From the NCBI RefSeq assembly GCF_036013955.1, contig NZ_CP107903.1:5208001-5272000 (forward strand): a DNA stretch of 64,000 nucleotides. Direction: 5' to 3'. The DNA comes from Streptomyces sp. NBC_00459 (GTDB lineage Bacteria; Actinomycetota; Actinomycetes; Streptomycetales; Streptomycetaceae). The position numbers were made by a program, and so were the translations under genes. The notes below the pieces were generated by a model that did not search any database, had not been told where the DNA came from, and was given only the letters and a program-made list of their open reading frames with translations. The stretch's first letter is position 1; each line of letters begins with the position of its first letter. Shown here in pieces: positions 50,320 to 63,240 of this stretch.

Positions 50320-51595
50320 CCACCGCGGACTCCACCGACGCCCCACCCTGCGCGACGACCCGACTCCGCCGCGCCAGAGACGGCTGATTCTGTACGGGGG
50401 TCAGCTGCCGTCCCAGCCGTACGGCAAGGACGCTGATCCCCAGCGAGAACAGCAGGAACATCACGATGTACGGCCCGTGCAGCGAAGCCCCCAGGGGCCC
50501 GCCCACCGCCGGACCGACAGCCAGCGCGAGCTGCTTCACCAGGGCGAACGCCGAGTTGTACTGGCCCGCCATCCCGTCCGGCGCCAGATCGGCCACCAGC
50601 GGCGCGACGGTCGGCGACAGCATCGCCTCCCCGAGCCCGAACAGCGCGTACGTCGACACGAACGCGGCGGTCGCCATGGCCTGGCTGCCGTGCCCGAGCC
50701 CCGCGTACCCGGCCACGCCCCACGCGACGGCCCACAGAATCCCCACGGCCGCGATCACCCGGGACCGCTTCTGTCGCTCGACGAACCGGAGCACCGCGAA
50801 CTGCGCCACCACGATCACCGCGGTGTTGGCCGCCAGCGCCGAACCGAGCGCGGACGTCGAGATCCCGGCCGCCTCGACCCCGTACGCACTCAGCCCCGAC
50901 TCGAACTGCCCATAACAGGCGAAGAAAAGAACAAACCCCAGCACACACAGCTGCACCATCGCCCGATTCCCGAGCAACTGCTTCCAGCTGCCCTTGGCCT
51001 GAGCCGGAGCACCGTCGATCCTCGGCGAACGAGGCATCCGCACGGTCCTCATGATCACGGCCAGCAGCAGGAACATCGCCGCCTCGATGGCGAACAGCAG
51101 GGTGAAGGAGCCGACCCGGGTCGTGTCCACGAGATGCCCGCCGATGAGCCCGCCGACGCCGAGCCCGAGGTTCTGCAGAAAGAACTGGGTGGCGAAGGCC
51201 CGCGACCGAGTCTCCGCCGACGAGAAGTCCACGATCATCGTCGCGAGCGCCGGCTGCATCACGGCCTGTCCGGCCCCCAGCGCCGCAGCGGCGAGCAGTA
51301 CGGCGGTCGCGTTGGCGGCGAGCCCGAGGCTCAGCGCACCGACAGCGGCGGTGACCAAGGCGACGAGCAGCACCGGCAGCGGGCCGCGCCGGACGATCGC
51401 CCGCCCGGCGAACGGCAGCACGATCAGTGCCGCCACAGCGAAGACGGCGAGTACGAGACCCGCCGTCATGGCTCCCAGTCCCCGTACCTGCGCCACATAG
51501 ACGTACAGATAAGGGACGGTGAAGCCGAGCCCGAACGCGCTGAGTGCGTTGCCCACATGGATCCGGCGCATCGCTGCGCCCATCGCCCTGGTCAC
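50309..51595 (-). CDS. MFS transporter
   Basis: 428 aa from a GTG at 51595 (alternatives GTG 51601 and ATG 51583). Twelve predicted membrane helices in two groups, with a charged loop (Arg-Met-Pro-Arg-Ser-Pro-Arg-Ile-Asp, about 195-215) between. Motif A-type loops (Gly-Arg-Ala-Ile-Val-Arg-Arg-Gly) are visible after helix 2. Drug-efflux-like major facilitator. Divergent from a MarR gene, the usual regulator-exporter layout. Confidence 0.88.
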   Translation of the reverse strand: MTRAMGAAMRRIHVGNALSAFGLGFTVPYLYVYVAQVRGLGAMTAGLVLAVFAVAALIVLPFAGRAIVRRGPLPVLLVALVTAAVGALSLGLAANATAVLLAAAALGAGQAVMQPALATMIVDFSSAETRSRAFATQFFLQNLGLGVGGLIGGHLVDTTRVGSFTLLFAIEAAMFLLLAVIMRTVRMPRSPRIDGAPAQAKGSWKQLLGNRAMVQLCVLGFVLFFACYGQFESGLSAYGVEAAGISTSALGSALAANTAVIVVAQFAVLRFVERQKRSRVIAAVGILWAVAWGVAGYAGLGHGSQAMATAAFVSTYALFGLGEAMLSPTVAPLVADLAPDGMAGQYNSAFALVKQLALAVGPAVGGPLGASLHGPYIVMFLLFSLGISVLAVRLGRQLTPVQNQPSLARRSRVVAQGGASVESAVASA

Positions 51596-51639
51596 TTTCA
51601 CCTGCCCTGATCGTGAAGTCGTACGCCTACCGAAGGGGT

Positions 51640-51700
51640 TAGGTCTGAAGACTTCGAAGCTAAAGTTAAGACCTGAACAGTACACCTCGAAGGACTTCGA
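51640..51700. promoter_or_regulatory. Operator palindromes between MFS and MarR genes
   Basis: The 135-bp divergent region contains an AGGTCT...AGACCT pair (about 51642 to 51674), a CTTCGAAG palindrome (about 51652) and a TCGAAG-GA-CTTCGA inverted repeat (51687-51700). Likely MarR binding sites that control both genes. Confidence 0.55.
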
Positions 51701-51730
51701 CACCAAGCGCACGCATGGGACACTGCACAC

Positions 51731-52279
51731 ATGGGTGACACCCCCGCCGTCGGCGAGCCGACGCTCGATGAGCAGATCGCCGCCTACCAGCGCGAGTTCA
51801 GGGACCTGGACCCCCAGGTCGAGAAGATCGTCACGGCCCTGGGCCGACTGAACCGCCGCATGAACGTGGCGTACGGCCGCCAGACCGCCACGCTCGGCAT
51901 AAGTAACGCCGAGTGGGAGGTCCTCAAGGCGCTCGTGCTCTCCGGCGCCCCGTACCGCATGGGCCCGAGCGACCTGGCGAAGCGGCTGGGTCTGACGCCG
52001 GCCGCGATGACGCACCGGATCGACCGGATGGTGACGGAGGGGCTGGTCACCAGGGAGCGCGACGAGTCCAACCGGGTCCGCGTGATCGTGGAGCTGACGG
52101 ACGAGGGCCGCGAGAAGTGGCTGGAGGCCATGCGCCTGGCCACCGTCTTCGAGGAGGACCTTCTCCAGGACCTCTCCCAGGACGAACGCGGCAGGCTCGG
52201 CGACGTTCTCACCCGTCTCCTGCGCCGCGTGGAGCACGCCCAGCCGGACGCCGGCGGGCGACTCAGCGACCTCGACTAA
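51731..52279 (+). CDS. MarR-family regulator
   Basis: 182 aa. The winged HTH is at about 55-125 (Ile-Ser-Asn-Ala-Glu-Trp-Glu-Val-Leu-Lys-Ala-Leu, Gly-Pro-Ser-Asp-Leu-Ala-Lys-Arg-Leu, Met-Thr-His-Arg-Ile-Asp-Arg-Met-Val-Thr-Glu-Gly), with flanking dimerisation helices. It probably represses the divergent MFS exporter until a ligand binds. The ribosome-binding site is weak. Last gene before the rrn operon. Confidence 0.9.
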   Translation: MGDTPAVGEPTLDEQIAAYQREFRDLDPQVEKIVTALGRLNRRMNVAYGRQTATLGISNAEWEVLKALVLSGAPYRMGPSDLAKRLGLTPAAMTHRIDRMVTEGLVTRERDESNRVRVIVELTDEGREKWLEAMRLATVFEEDLLQDLSQDERGRLGDVLTRLLRRVEHAQPDAGGRLSDLD

Positions 52280-52307
52280 AGATCTTGACAGGGGCAGGCA
52301 GGGGTGC

Positions 52308-52336
52308 TTGACATCCCCCTGCCCGATCCGTAATGT
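52308..52336 (+). promoter_or_regulatory. rrn upstream promoter, TTGACA-17-TAATGT
   Basis: A consensus -35 (52308-52313) and a good -10 (52331-52336) with a 17-base spacer, about 600 bases before 16S. Fits the vegetative sigma factor. Confidence 0.8.
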
Positions 52337-52479
52337 TCTCCGGGTTGCCACGGGGCCGTAACGGTTCTGCGGTGGCACCTCCGCCGCAGCAGCGGCAACC
52401 CAAACCATCAGCACGATCTCCCAGCCGGGTTGATTTCGGTGTGCCCGAATTCAATTCGAATGGACTCGATGGAGCTCAG

Positions 52480-52929
52480 CGGCCCGATTGGGAATCGCCG
52501 AGGGGATCCGCTAGGGTTTGAAACGTCGGAACGGCCCAACAGCCGGGAAGACAAGCCCCGCTGACTGGGAATCAGGCCCGAAAGGATCTGATAGAGTCGG
52601 AGTCGCCGGAAAGGGAAACGTGAAAGCGGGATCCTGGAAAGCGCCGAGGAAATCGGATACGGAAACGGTCTGGTAGAGTCGGAAACGCAAGACCGAAGGG
52701 AAACTGCCCGGAGGAAAGCCCGAGAGGGTGAGTACGAAGGAAGCGTCCGTTCCTTGAGAACTCAACAGCGTGCCAAAAATCAACGCCAAGTTTGTTGATA
52801 CCCCGTCTCTCCCGTTCGGGAGGGCGAGGTTCCTTTGAAGTAGTAAACACAGCGAGGACGCTGTGAACGGTCGGGCTTATTCCGCTTGACTGTTCCGCTC
52901 TCGTGGTGTGACCCGATTACGGGTTGACA
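52480..52929 (+). promoter_or_regulatory. Tandem rrn promoters and processed leader
   Basis: Further -10-like boxes TAGGGT (52512, with TTGGGA 18 bases upstream), TAGAGT (52592) and TAGAGT (52674) sit in repeated sequence blocks, the multi-promoter layout of Streptomyces rrn operons. The leader after about 52750 contains CCTTGAGAACTCAACAG, the conserved antitermination/processing region, and flanking repeats that pair around 16S. Confidence 0.7.
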
Positions 52930-57898
<4,969 letters not shown>

Positions 57899-57991
57899 AG
57901 TTGCTCGCGTCCACTGTGTTGGTTCTGAAACCACGAACAACCCCATGCCCGGGGCCACCGGGTGTGGTGCGGTTGACATGTGTTTCACCGT

Positions 57992-58111
57992 GTTTCGGTG
58001 GTCATAGCGTGAGGGAAACGCCCGGTTACATTCCGAACCCGGAAGCTAAGCCTCACAGCGCCGATGGTACTGCAGGGGGGACCCTGTGGGAGAGTAGGAC
58101 ACCGCCGAACA
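57992..58111 (+). rRNA. rrf: 5S ribosomal RNA
   Basis: 120 bases from GTTTCGGTGGTCATAGCG to CACCGCCGAACA, with paired ends and the CCGAACCCGGAAGCTAAG core. Confidence 0.95.
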
Positions 58112-58120
58112 AATATTGCG

Positions 58121-58154
58121 AAAAGCCCCGCACTTTCGAGTGCGGGGCTTTTTT
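58121..58154 (+). terminator. rrn operon terminator
   Basis: A 10-bp perfect stem (GCCCCGCACT/AGTGCGGGGC) with a TTCG tetraloop, AAAA before it and TTTTTT after it: a textbook intrinsic terminator. Confidence 0.96.
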
Positions 58155-58183
58155 GTTTTCCGGTTTTCCGCAGGGGTACTACC

Positions 58184-58771
58184 GTGATCTCCATGAGCAG
58201 TTTTGTGGTCAGGTCCGTGCGGGCGGACGAGTGGCGTGCCGCCAAGGAGCTTCGGTTGGCCGCCCTGCGGGATCCTGTCGCGCATCTCGCCTTCCTGGAG
58301 ACGTACGAGCAGGCCGTGGGCCGGCCCGATTCCTTCTGGCAGGAGCGGGTGCAGGGGGGTGCCGAAGGGGCGACCGGCGCTCAGCAGATCATTGCTGAAG
58401 GGCCCGACGGCGAGTGGGTCGGCGGGCTCGTGGTGCTTGTCGAGGAGCCTGGGACGACTGACTGGACGGGGGCCGTTGTCGAGCAGAGGCAGGGGCACAT
58501 TGTCGGGGTGTTCATGCTGCCCGAGCATCGGGGGTGCGGGCTGACCGACGTACTCTTCGACGCCGCACTGGAGTGGGCGTGGAGGGCCGCGGGCGTTGAG
58601 CGGGTCCGGCTGATCGTGCATCAGGACAACGCGCGTGCGCAGCGGTTCTATCGGCGCGTGGGGTTCGTGGCCAGTGGAGTCGTTGTGCCGTTGGGCGGGG
58701 GCTCCGATGACTCCGGGGCAGAAGCCGAGGTGGAGTTCGAGTTCGTGGTGGAGCGGGAATCACACCCGTAG
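58184..58771 (+). CDS. GNAT-family N-acetyltransferase
   Basis: 195 aa from the GTG at 58184 (AGGGG 7 bases before); an ATG at 58193 would shorten it by three residues. Acetyl-CoA binding motif: Val-Gly-Val-Phe-Met-Leu-Pro-Glu-His-Arg-Gly-Cys-Gly-Leu-Thr (about 105-119), then Asn-Ala-Arg-Ala-Gln-Arg-Phe-Tyr-Arg-Arg-Val-Gly-Phe near 150. Small-molecule or protein acetylation; substrate unknown. Its 3' end overlaps the convergent coupling-protein gene by 12 bases. Confidence 0.9.
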   Translation: MISMSSFVVRSVRADEWRAAKELRLAALRDPVAHLAFLETYEQAVGRPDSFWQERVQGGAEGATGAQQIIAEGPDGEWVGGLVVLVEEPGTTDWTGAVVEQRQGHIVGVFMLPEHRGCGLTDVLFDAALEWAWRAAGVERVRLIVHQDNARAQRFYRRVGFVASGVVVPLGGGSDDSGAEAEVEFEFVVERESHP

Positions 58772-60244
58772 GTCGTGGTGCGGCCATCTTGCCCGGAGTT
58801 GTTCTCTTGACCGGAGCAGGGCCAGGGTTGGCATACCCCGGTTCGCTCCGGTGGTGAGGAGCTCCGGGAGCTGGGGAAGCGGGGCGACCGCCGCGACGTC
58901 GTCCAGGACGAGTGTGAGTGGTGGGTCGAGGCGACCGGAGGATGACCGTTCGGCCATGCGCCGGCCGCGCTCGACCACGCTTGCGGTCAGTGCCGTCAGG
59001 AGGGGCATCGCGCCCGGGTTCGTTCTGGGGTCCTCGATAGGTTCACCGACCACATAGAGCGTGCCCCCTTCGGCGATGAAGGAATCCAGGACGAGGGCAT
59101 CACTTCGGTTCGCCGTGCACGCCTCGCGGATGTTCACCGTCGAGAGCGCGGCGAGGGCTCGGCTCGTCAACTCCTGGGCGATGTCCCGGCGTTCGGGGTG
59201 CGCGGTGAGGGCGGCTTCGAGTTCGCCGGCGGCGCCGGGGGCTGCCTTGGGGTTGGTACGGAGGATGCGTACGGCTTCCTGGACGTTGGTGCCCTGGGAC
59301 CAGCGGTGTACGTGGCGGACCGTGCGGGCGTCTATGGCAGCCGCGTGGAGGTAGCTGCGGAGAAGTGTCTCGGCGGTTTCGGTCGTTGTCTGGTCGATCT
59401 TTGCCGTGGGACGGACCGGGGTGAGGAGGGCGATTGCTCTCGCCGCCGCGGTGGATCTGTCCTCGCAGCCTGTGGTGGGGGGCCAGTGGAGGCGGGCCGG
59501 GGTGTCGCAGAGGTGGGTGGGGTCGTAGAGGAGAACGGGGCCGAGTTTGGCCCGGGCGTCCTTCGTCTCCTGCCAGAGGGTGGGGTTGGAGGTGAGGATG
59601 AGGGCGGGGCCCTCTGCGCTCTGGATGGCTTGGGTCGCTGGGTGGGTGCGGGTGTCCGTGGTGCCGAAAAAGATTGTTTCCCACCCACCCACCCGTTTGC
59701 TGTCCGTTGCCATGGGTGCCGTCGAAAACACCGTCGTAGGCGCCGGCGGAAGGTCCTTCGCGGGTTCCGGTGACTGGGTTTTCGGGGGTTCCGGCGATGG
59801 TGTTTCCGGAGTTCTCTCCGCCTGGGGCGGGGGTTCCGTGCGTTGTACCGGGACCTCGTGGCGAGGTTGGCCGTGGGACGCCTTTCTTGCCGCCCGTACT
59901 GCCTTCCAGCGGGCCAGGGTGCCCACCACGAACACCGTCAGGACGGACAGGATCATCAGCTGGCCGATGAACAGGCCCCAGAACAGCCCCCAGCCCGAGA
60001 GCTGGCCCGCCGGTGTCCGAGGCCAGGCGCCCGGAACGTCGCGTGGCTCCGTGATCAGGTGGCGCAGTGCCTCGGGGGTACGGGTGAACGTGACCCCCTG
60101 CGGCCAGGCGCTGTGGGAGAGCAGGCTCGCGAGGCCTGTTGCCGACCAGACCAGGACCGTCAGGCCGAGGAGGAACACGATCAGGCCGAGCAACAGGCCG
60201 TCGGAGACGCCGCGTTCGGCCTGCTGCCGTTCGTCCGGTCTCAT
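58760..60244 (-). CDS. VirD4/TraD-like coupling protein of a T4SS-like cluster
   Basis: 494 aa. Two N-terminal TM helices (about 15-38 and 85-108), a Pro/Glu/Thr-rich linker (120-175), then a VirD4-like soluble region (Ala-Leu-Ile-Leu-Thr-Ser-Asn-Pro, Gly-Pro-Val-Leu-Leu-Tyr-Asp-Pro; Leu-Val-Leu-Asp-Asp-Val-Ala-Ala near the end). A canonical Walker A Gly-Lys-Ser/Thr is not seen, so ATPase activity is doubtful. Starts 4 bases after the VirB4-like gene. Confidence 0.75.
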   Translation of the reverse strand: MRPDERQQAERGVSDGLLLGLIVFLLGLTVLVWSATGLASLLSHSAWPQGVTFTRTPEALRHLITEPRDVPGAWPRTPAGQLSGWGLFWGLFIGQLMILSVLTVFVVGTLARWKAVRAARKASHGQPRHEVPVQRTEPPPQAERTPETPSPEPPKTQSPEPAKDLPPAPTTVFSTAPMATDSKRVGGWETIFFGTTDTRTHPATQAIQSAEGPALILTSNPTLWQETKDARAKLGPVLLYDPTHLCDTPARLHWPPTTGCEDRSTAAARAIALLTPVRPTAKIDQTTTETAETLLRSYLHAAAIDARTVRHVHRWSQGTNVQEAVRILRTNPKAAPGAAGELEAALTAHPERRDIAQELTSRALAALSTVNIREACTANRSDALVLDSFIAEGGTLYVVGEPIEDPRTNPGAMPLLTALTASVVERGRRMAERSSSGRLDPPLTLVLDDVAAVAPLPQLPELLTTGANRGMPTLALLRSREQLRARWPHHDLRV

Positions 60245-60248
60245 CGCG

Positions 60249-61676
60249 TCACGCGACCGTGGACTCGGAGGAGTCGTCGAGGTCGTTGAGGTGCTGCTCG
60301 ACGAAGGCCGCCGCGCGTTCCTCGGCCTCCAGTTCCGCGGCTCTCAGGGCGTCGTCGGTCAGGTCCAGGTCGCGGGACGACTCCGTCATCGCCCGGTCCG
60401 TGAAGACGAGGGCGCGTTCCGTCTCCGTGACCAGGTGTTTGACGACCTGGACGTTGCCGTTGACGTCCCAGACGGCGATGCCCGGTGTCAGGGTCGGGAT
60501 GATTTCCACCGCCCAGCGGGGTAGGCCGATGACGCGACCCGTCGCCCTTGCCTCGTCGGCCTTCTGGGCGTAGATCGTCCTCGTCGACGCCATTTTGAGG
60601 ATCGCCGAGGCCTCCTTCGCCGCCGCTCCGTCCACCACGTCGCTCAAGTGGTGGACGACCGCTACGAAGGACAGGCCGAGGCGGCGGCCGAACTTCAGCA
60701 GGCGCTGGAAGAGTTGGGCCACGAACGGGCTGCTGATGATGTGCCAGGCCTCCTCGACCAGGAAGATGCGCTTCTTCCGGTCGGGGCGGATCCAGGTGTG
60801 CTCCAGCCACACGCCGATGATCGCCATGAGGATCGGCATGGCGATGGAGTTGCGGTCGATGTGGGACAGGTCGAAGACGATCAGGGGGGCGTCGAGGTCG
60901 ATGCCGATCGTCGTCGGGCCGTCGAACATGCCTCGCAGGTCGCCGTCGACCAGGCGGTCCAGGACCAGGGCCACGTCGAGGCCCCAGGCCCGTACATCGT
61001 CTATGGCGACGTTCATCGCTTCCGCCGACTCCGGTTCGGGGTGGCGGAGCTGCTCGACGATGTCCGTCAGTACCGGCTGCCGTTCGACGATCGTCTCGTT
61101 GACGTAGGCGTGCGCGACCTTGAGGGCGAAGCCGGAGCGTTCGTCCAGGCCGTGGCCCATCGCCACTTCGATGATCGTGCGGAGCAGGGCGAGCTGGCCC
61201 GTTGTCGTGATGGCGGGGTCGAGGGGGTTGAGGCGGATCCCCATGTCCAGGGCGGCCATCGGGTCCAGGCGGATGGGGGTTATCCCCAACTCCTCCGCGA
61301 TGAGGTTCCATTCGCCGACGCCGTCCTCGCCCTGTGCGTCCAGGACGACCACCTGGCGGTCCCGGAAGCGGAGTTGGCGTAGGACGTAGGTCTTCTCCAG
61401 GGCTGATTTGCCGTTGCCCGACTCGCCGAGCACCAGCCAGTGCGGGGCGGGGAGTTGCTGGCCGTACAGCTGGAAGGGGTCGTAGATGTAGCCCTTCCCG
61501 GAGTAGACCTCGCGGCCGATGATGACGCCGGAGTCGCCGAGGCCGGGGGCGGCCGTGGGGAGGTAGACGGCCTGGGCCTGGCCCGTGGAGGTGCGGACGG
61601 GCAGGCGGGTCGACTCGATCTTGCCGAAGAGGAAGGACGTGAAGGTGTCGGTGAGGGCGGTCAGCGGATCCCGCAT
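60249..61676 (-). CDS. VirB4-like ATPase
   Basis: 475 aa. Walker A Gly-Glu-Ser-Gly-Asn-Gly-Lys-Ser (84-91), Walker B Ile-Phe-Leu-Val-Glu-Glu-Ala-Trp-His (about 297-305), and the His-His-Leu-Ser-Asp segment with later Arg-fingers. It lacks the long N-terminal half of classic VirB4, matching the split arrangement in which the SCO6880-like partner is a separate protein. Powers substrate handling at the inner membrane. Follows the SCO6880-like gene by 13 bases. Confidence 0.85.
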   Translation of the reverse strand: MRDPLTALTDTFTSFLFGKIESTRLPVRTSTGQAQAVYLPTAAPGLGDSGVIIGREVYSGKGYIYDPFQLYGQQLPAPHWLVLGESGNGKSALEKTYVLRQLRFRDRQVVVLDAQGEDGVGEWNLIAEELGITPIRLDPMAALDMGIRLNPLDPAITTTGQLALLRTIIEVAMGHGLDERSGFALKVAHAYVNETIVERQPVLTDIVEQLRHPEPESAEAMNVAIDDVRAWGLDVALVLDRLVDGDLRGMFDGPTTIGIDLDAPLIVFDLSHIDRNSIAMPILMAIIGVWLEHTWIRPDRKKRIFLVEEAWHIISSPFVAQLFQRLLKFGRRLGLSFVAVVHHLSDVVDGAAAKEASAILKMASTRTIYAQKADEARATGRVIGLPRWAVEIIPTLTPGIAVWDVNGNVQVVKHLVTETERALVFTDRAMTESSRDLDLTDDALRAAELEAEERAAAFVEQHLNDLDDSSESTVA

Positions 61677-61689
61677 CAGCGCATCAGCC

Positions 61690-63240
61690 CTACCTTCGGA
61701 TTCCGGTGGCGAACGGGAGGGTGTTGACGAACGCTCGGTGGTGCTCTCTGTCGCACCACTCCAGCTTCAGGTACGACTTGCCCGCCGACGCCCTGATCGT
61801 GCGCTTGTCGCGCGCCAGGGCCTCGGGGGAGCGGGAGGAGACGGTGATGTAGCCGACCAGGTTCACGCCGGCCGCGCCGCTCGCGAGGTCCTCGCCGCGC
61901 TGGTCGATGCGGTTGTGGGAGGCCACGTCGCGGGGGTCGACCGTGCGGTTCATCTTGGCGGCGCGGCTTGCCTCGGCGTCGTCGTTCGTCTTTTCCGTCA
62001 GCATGCGTTCGATGGCCACCTCGGTGGGTTCGAGGTCCATCGTGACGGCCACCGTGCGGATGACGTCCGGGGTGTGGACGAGGAGCGGGGCCAGGAAGTT
62101 GACGCCGACCGGGGTCATCGGCCATTCCTTCACCCACGCGGTGGAGTGGCACCAGGGGGCGCGCGTCGACGACTCGCGGGTCTTCGCCTGGAGGTACGTG
62201 GGCTCCATGGCGTCCAGTTCGGCCGGCCAGGCGTTGCGCTTCGTCATCGCCTGGAGGTGGTCGATCGGGTGGTCCGGGTCGTACATGGAGTGGATGAGGG
62301 AGGCCAGCCTGCCCTGGCCGAGGGGCTGTCGGACGCGGATGTCCGCCTCCTGGAGCCGGGAGCAGATGTCCGTCAGTTCGCGGGCCATGACCACCGCGAG
62401 GCCCGCGTCCCGGTCGACCTTGCGGCCGCCGTGGGGACGCGCCGCGCGGGCCATCGTGTGGGCCTCGGCGGCGAGTTCGCGGTTGAAGTGCATACAGGCG
62501 ACGAGGTAGGCGCGGTGCTGCTCGCTGCTCGTCGACACCATGGACTGGAGCTGGTCGTACGAGTGCTGCAGCCACGGCGGTGACTTCTCGTCGCCGCGTA
62601 CGGCCACGTCCTTGGCGTGCGCGTCCGGGTCGGCGGGGAGGGTGCGGGCGAGCATCTGGAGGCGGGTGACGAAGCCGTCGCCGTTCGCCACGTGCTTGAG
62701 CAGCGTGCCGAAGCGGTCGACGAGGGCCTCCTGGTCCTCGCTGTCGCGCAGGCCGACGCCGGGGCCCTCGATCTCGATGGCCGCGGTCACCGTACGGCGG
62801 TCCGCGTGCAGGAGTACGGCGATCTCGTCCGGGCCGAACGGGGCCGCGAGCCAGTTGATGCGGCCGATGCCGGGGGGCGGGCCGATCTCGACCTCGCGGC
62901 CGTCGATCTGGGTGCCGGCCTCCATGACGGAGCTGCGGTAGGCCGTGCCCTGGCGGAGCGCTCTCTTGTAACTGCGGTTGATCTCGAACCACTTGTAGAA
63001 CGTGCGGCGCTTGTACGGGACGTACACCACCGCGAGTGCCAGCATCGGGAAGCCGGTCAGCAGCACGATGCGCAGGGCCAGAACGGGTACGACCAGGCCG
63101 CACACCATGCCGAGGAAGGCGCCCGCGATGATGAGCGCGATCTCGCCGGACTCGCGGTTGCGGCCGACGATCGCGTTCGGGCGGGCGCGGCCGATGAGAT
63201 ACGTACGGCGGGGCGAGACCACGTGGGACTCGGTCGTCAA
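61690..63240 (-). CDS. SCO6880-family (PrgI/VirB3-VirB4 N-domain-like) membrane protein
   Basis: 516 aa from a TTG that overlaps the previous gene's TGA (TTGA). Two TM helices (about 35-80) sit near an N-terminal Arg-Arg-Thr-Tyr-Leu-Ile-Gly-Arg-Ala-Arg-Pro segment; the remaining 430 residues are soluble and contain Ile-Glu-Gly-Pro-Gly-Val-Gly and Asn-Phe-Leu-Ala-Pro-Leu-Leu-Val-His-Thr-Pro. This family is found in actinobacterial T4SS-like loci and supplies the VirB3 plus VirB4 N-terminal part. Confidence 0.8.
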   Translation of the reverse strand: MTTESHVVSPRRTYLIGRARPNAIVGRNRESGEIALIIAGAFLGMVCGLVVPVLALRIVLLTGFPMLALAVVYVPYKRRTFYKWFEINRSYKRALRQGTAYRSSVMEAGTQIDGREVEIGPPPGIGRINWLAAPFGPDEIAVLLHADRRTVTAAIEIEGPGVGLRDSEDQEALVDRFGTLLKHVANGDGFVTRLQMLARTLPADPDAHAKDVAVRGDEKSPPWLQHSYDQLQSMVSTSSEQHRAYLVACMHFNRELAAEAHTMARAARPHGGRKVDRDAGLAVVMARELTDICSRLQEADIRVRQPLGQGRLASLIHSMYDPDHPIDHLQAMTKRNAWPAELDAMEPTYLQAKTRESSTRAPWCHSTAWVKEWPMTPVGVNFLAPLLVHTPDVIRTVAVTMDLEPTEVAIERMLTEKTNDDAEASRAAKMNRTVDPRDVASHNRIDQRGEDLASGAAGVNLVGYITVSSRSPEALARDKRTIRASAGKSYLKLEWCDREHHRAFVNTLPFATGIRR

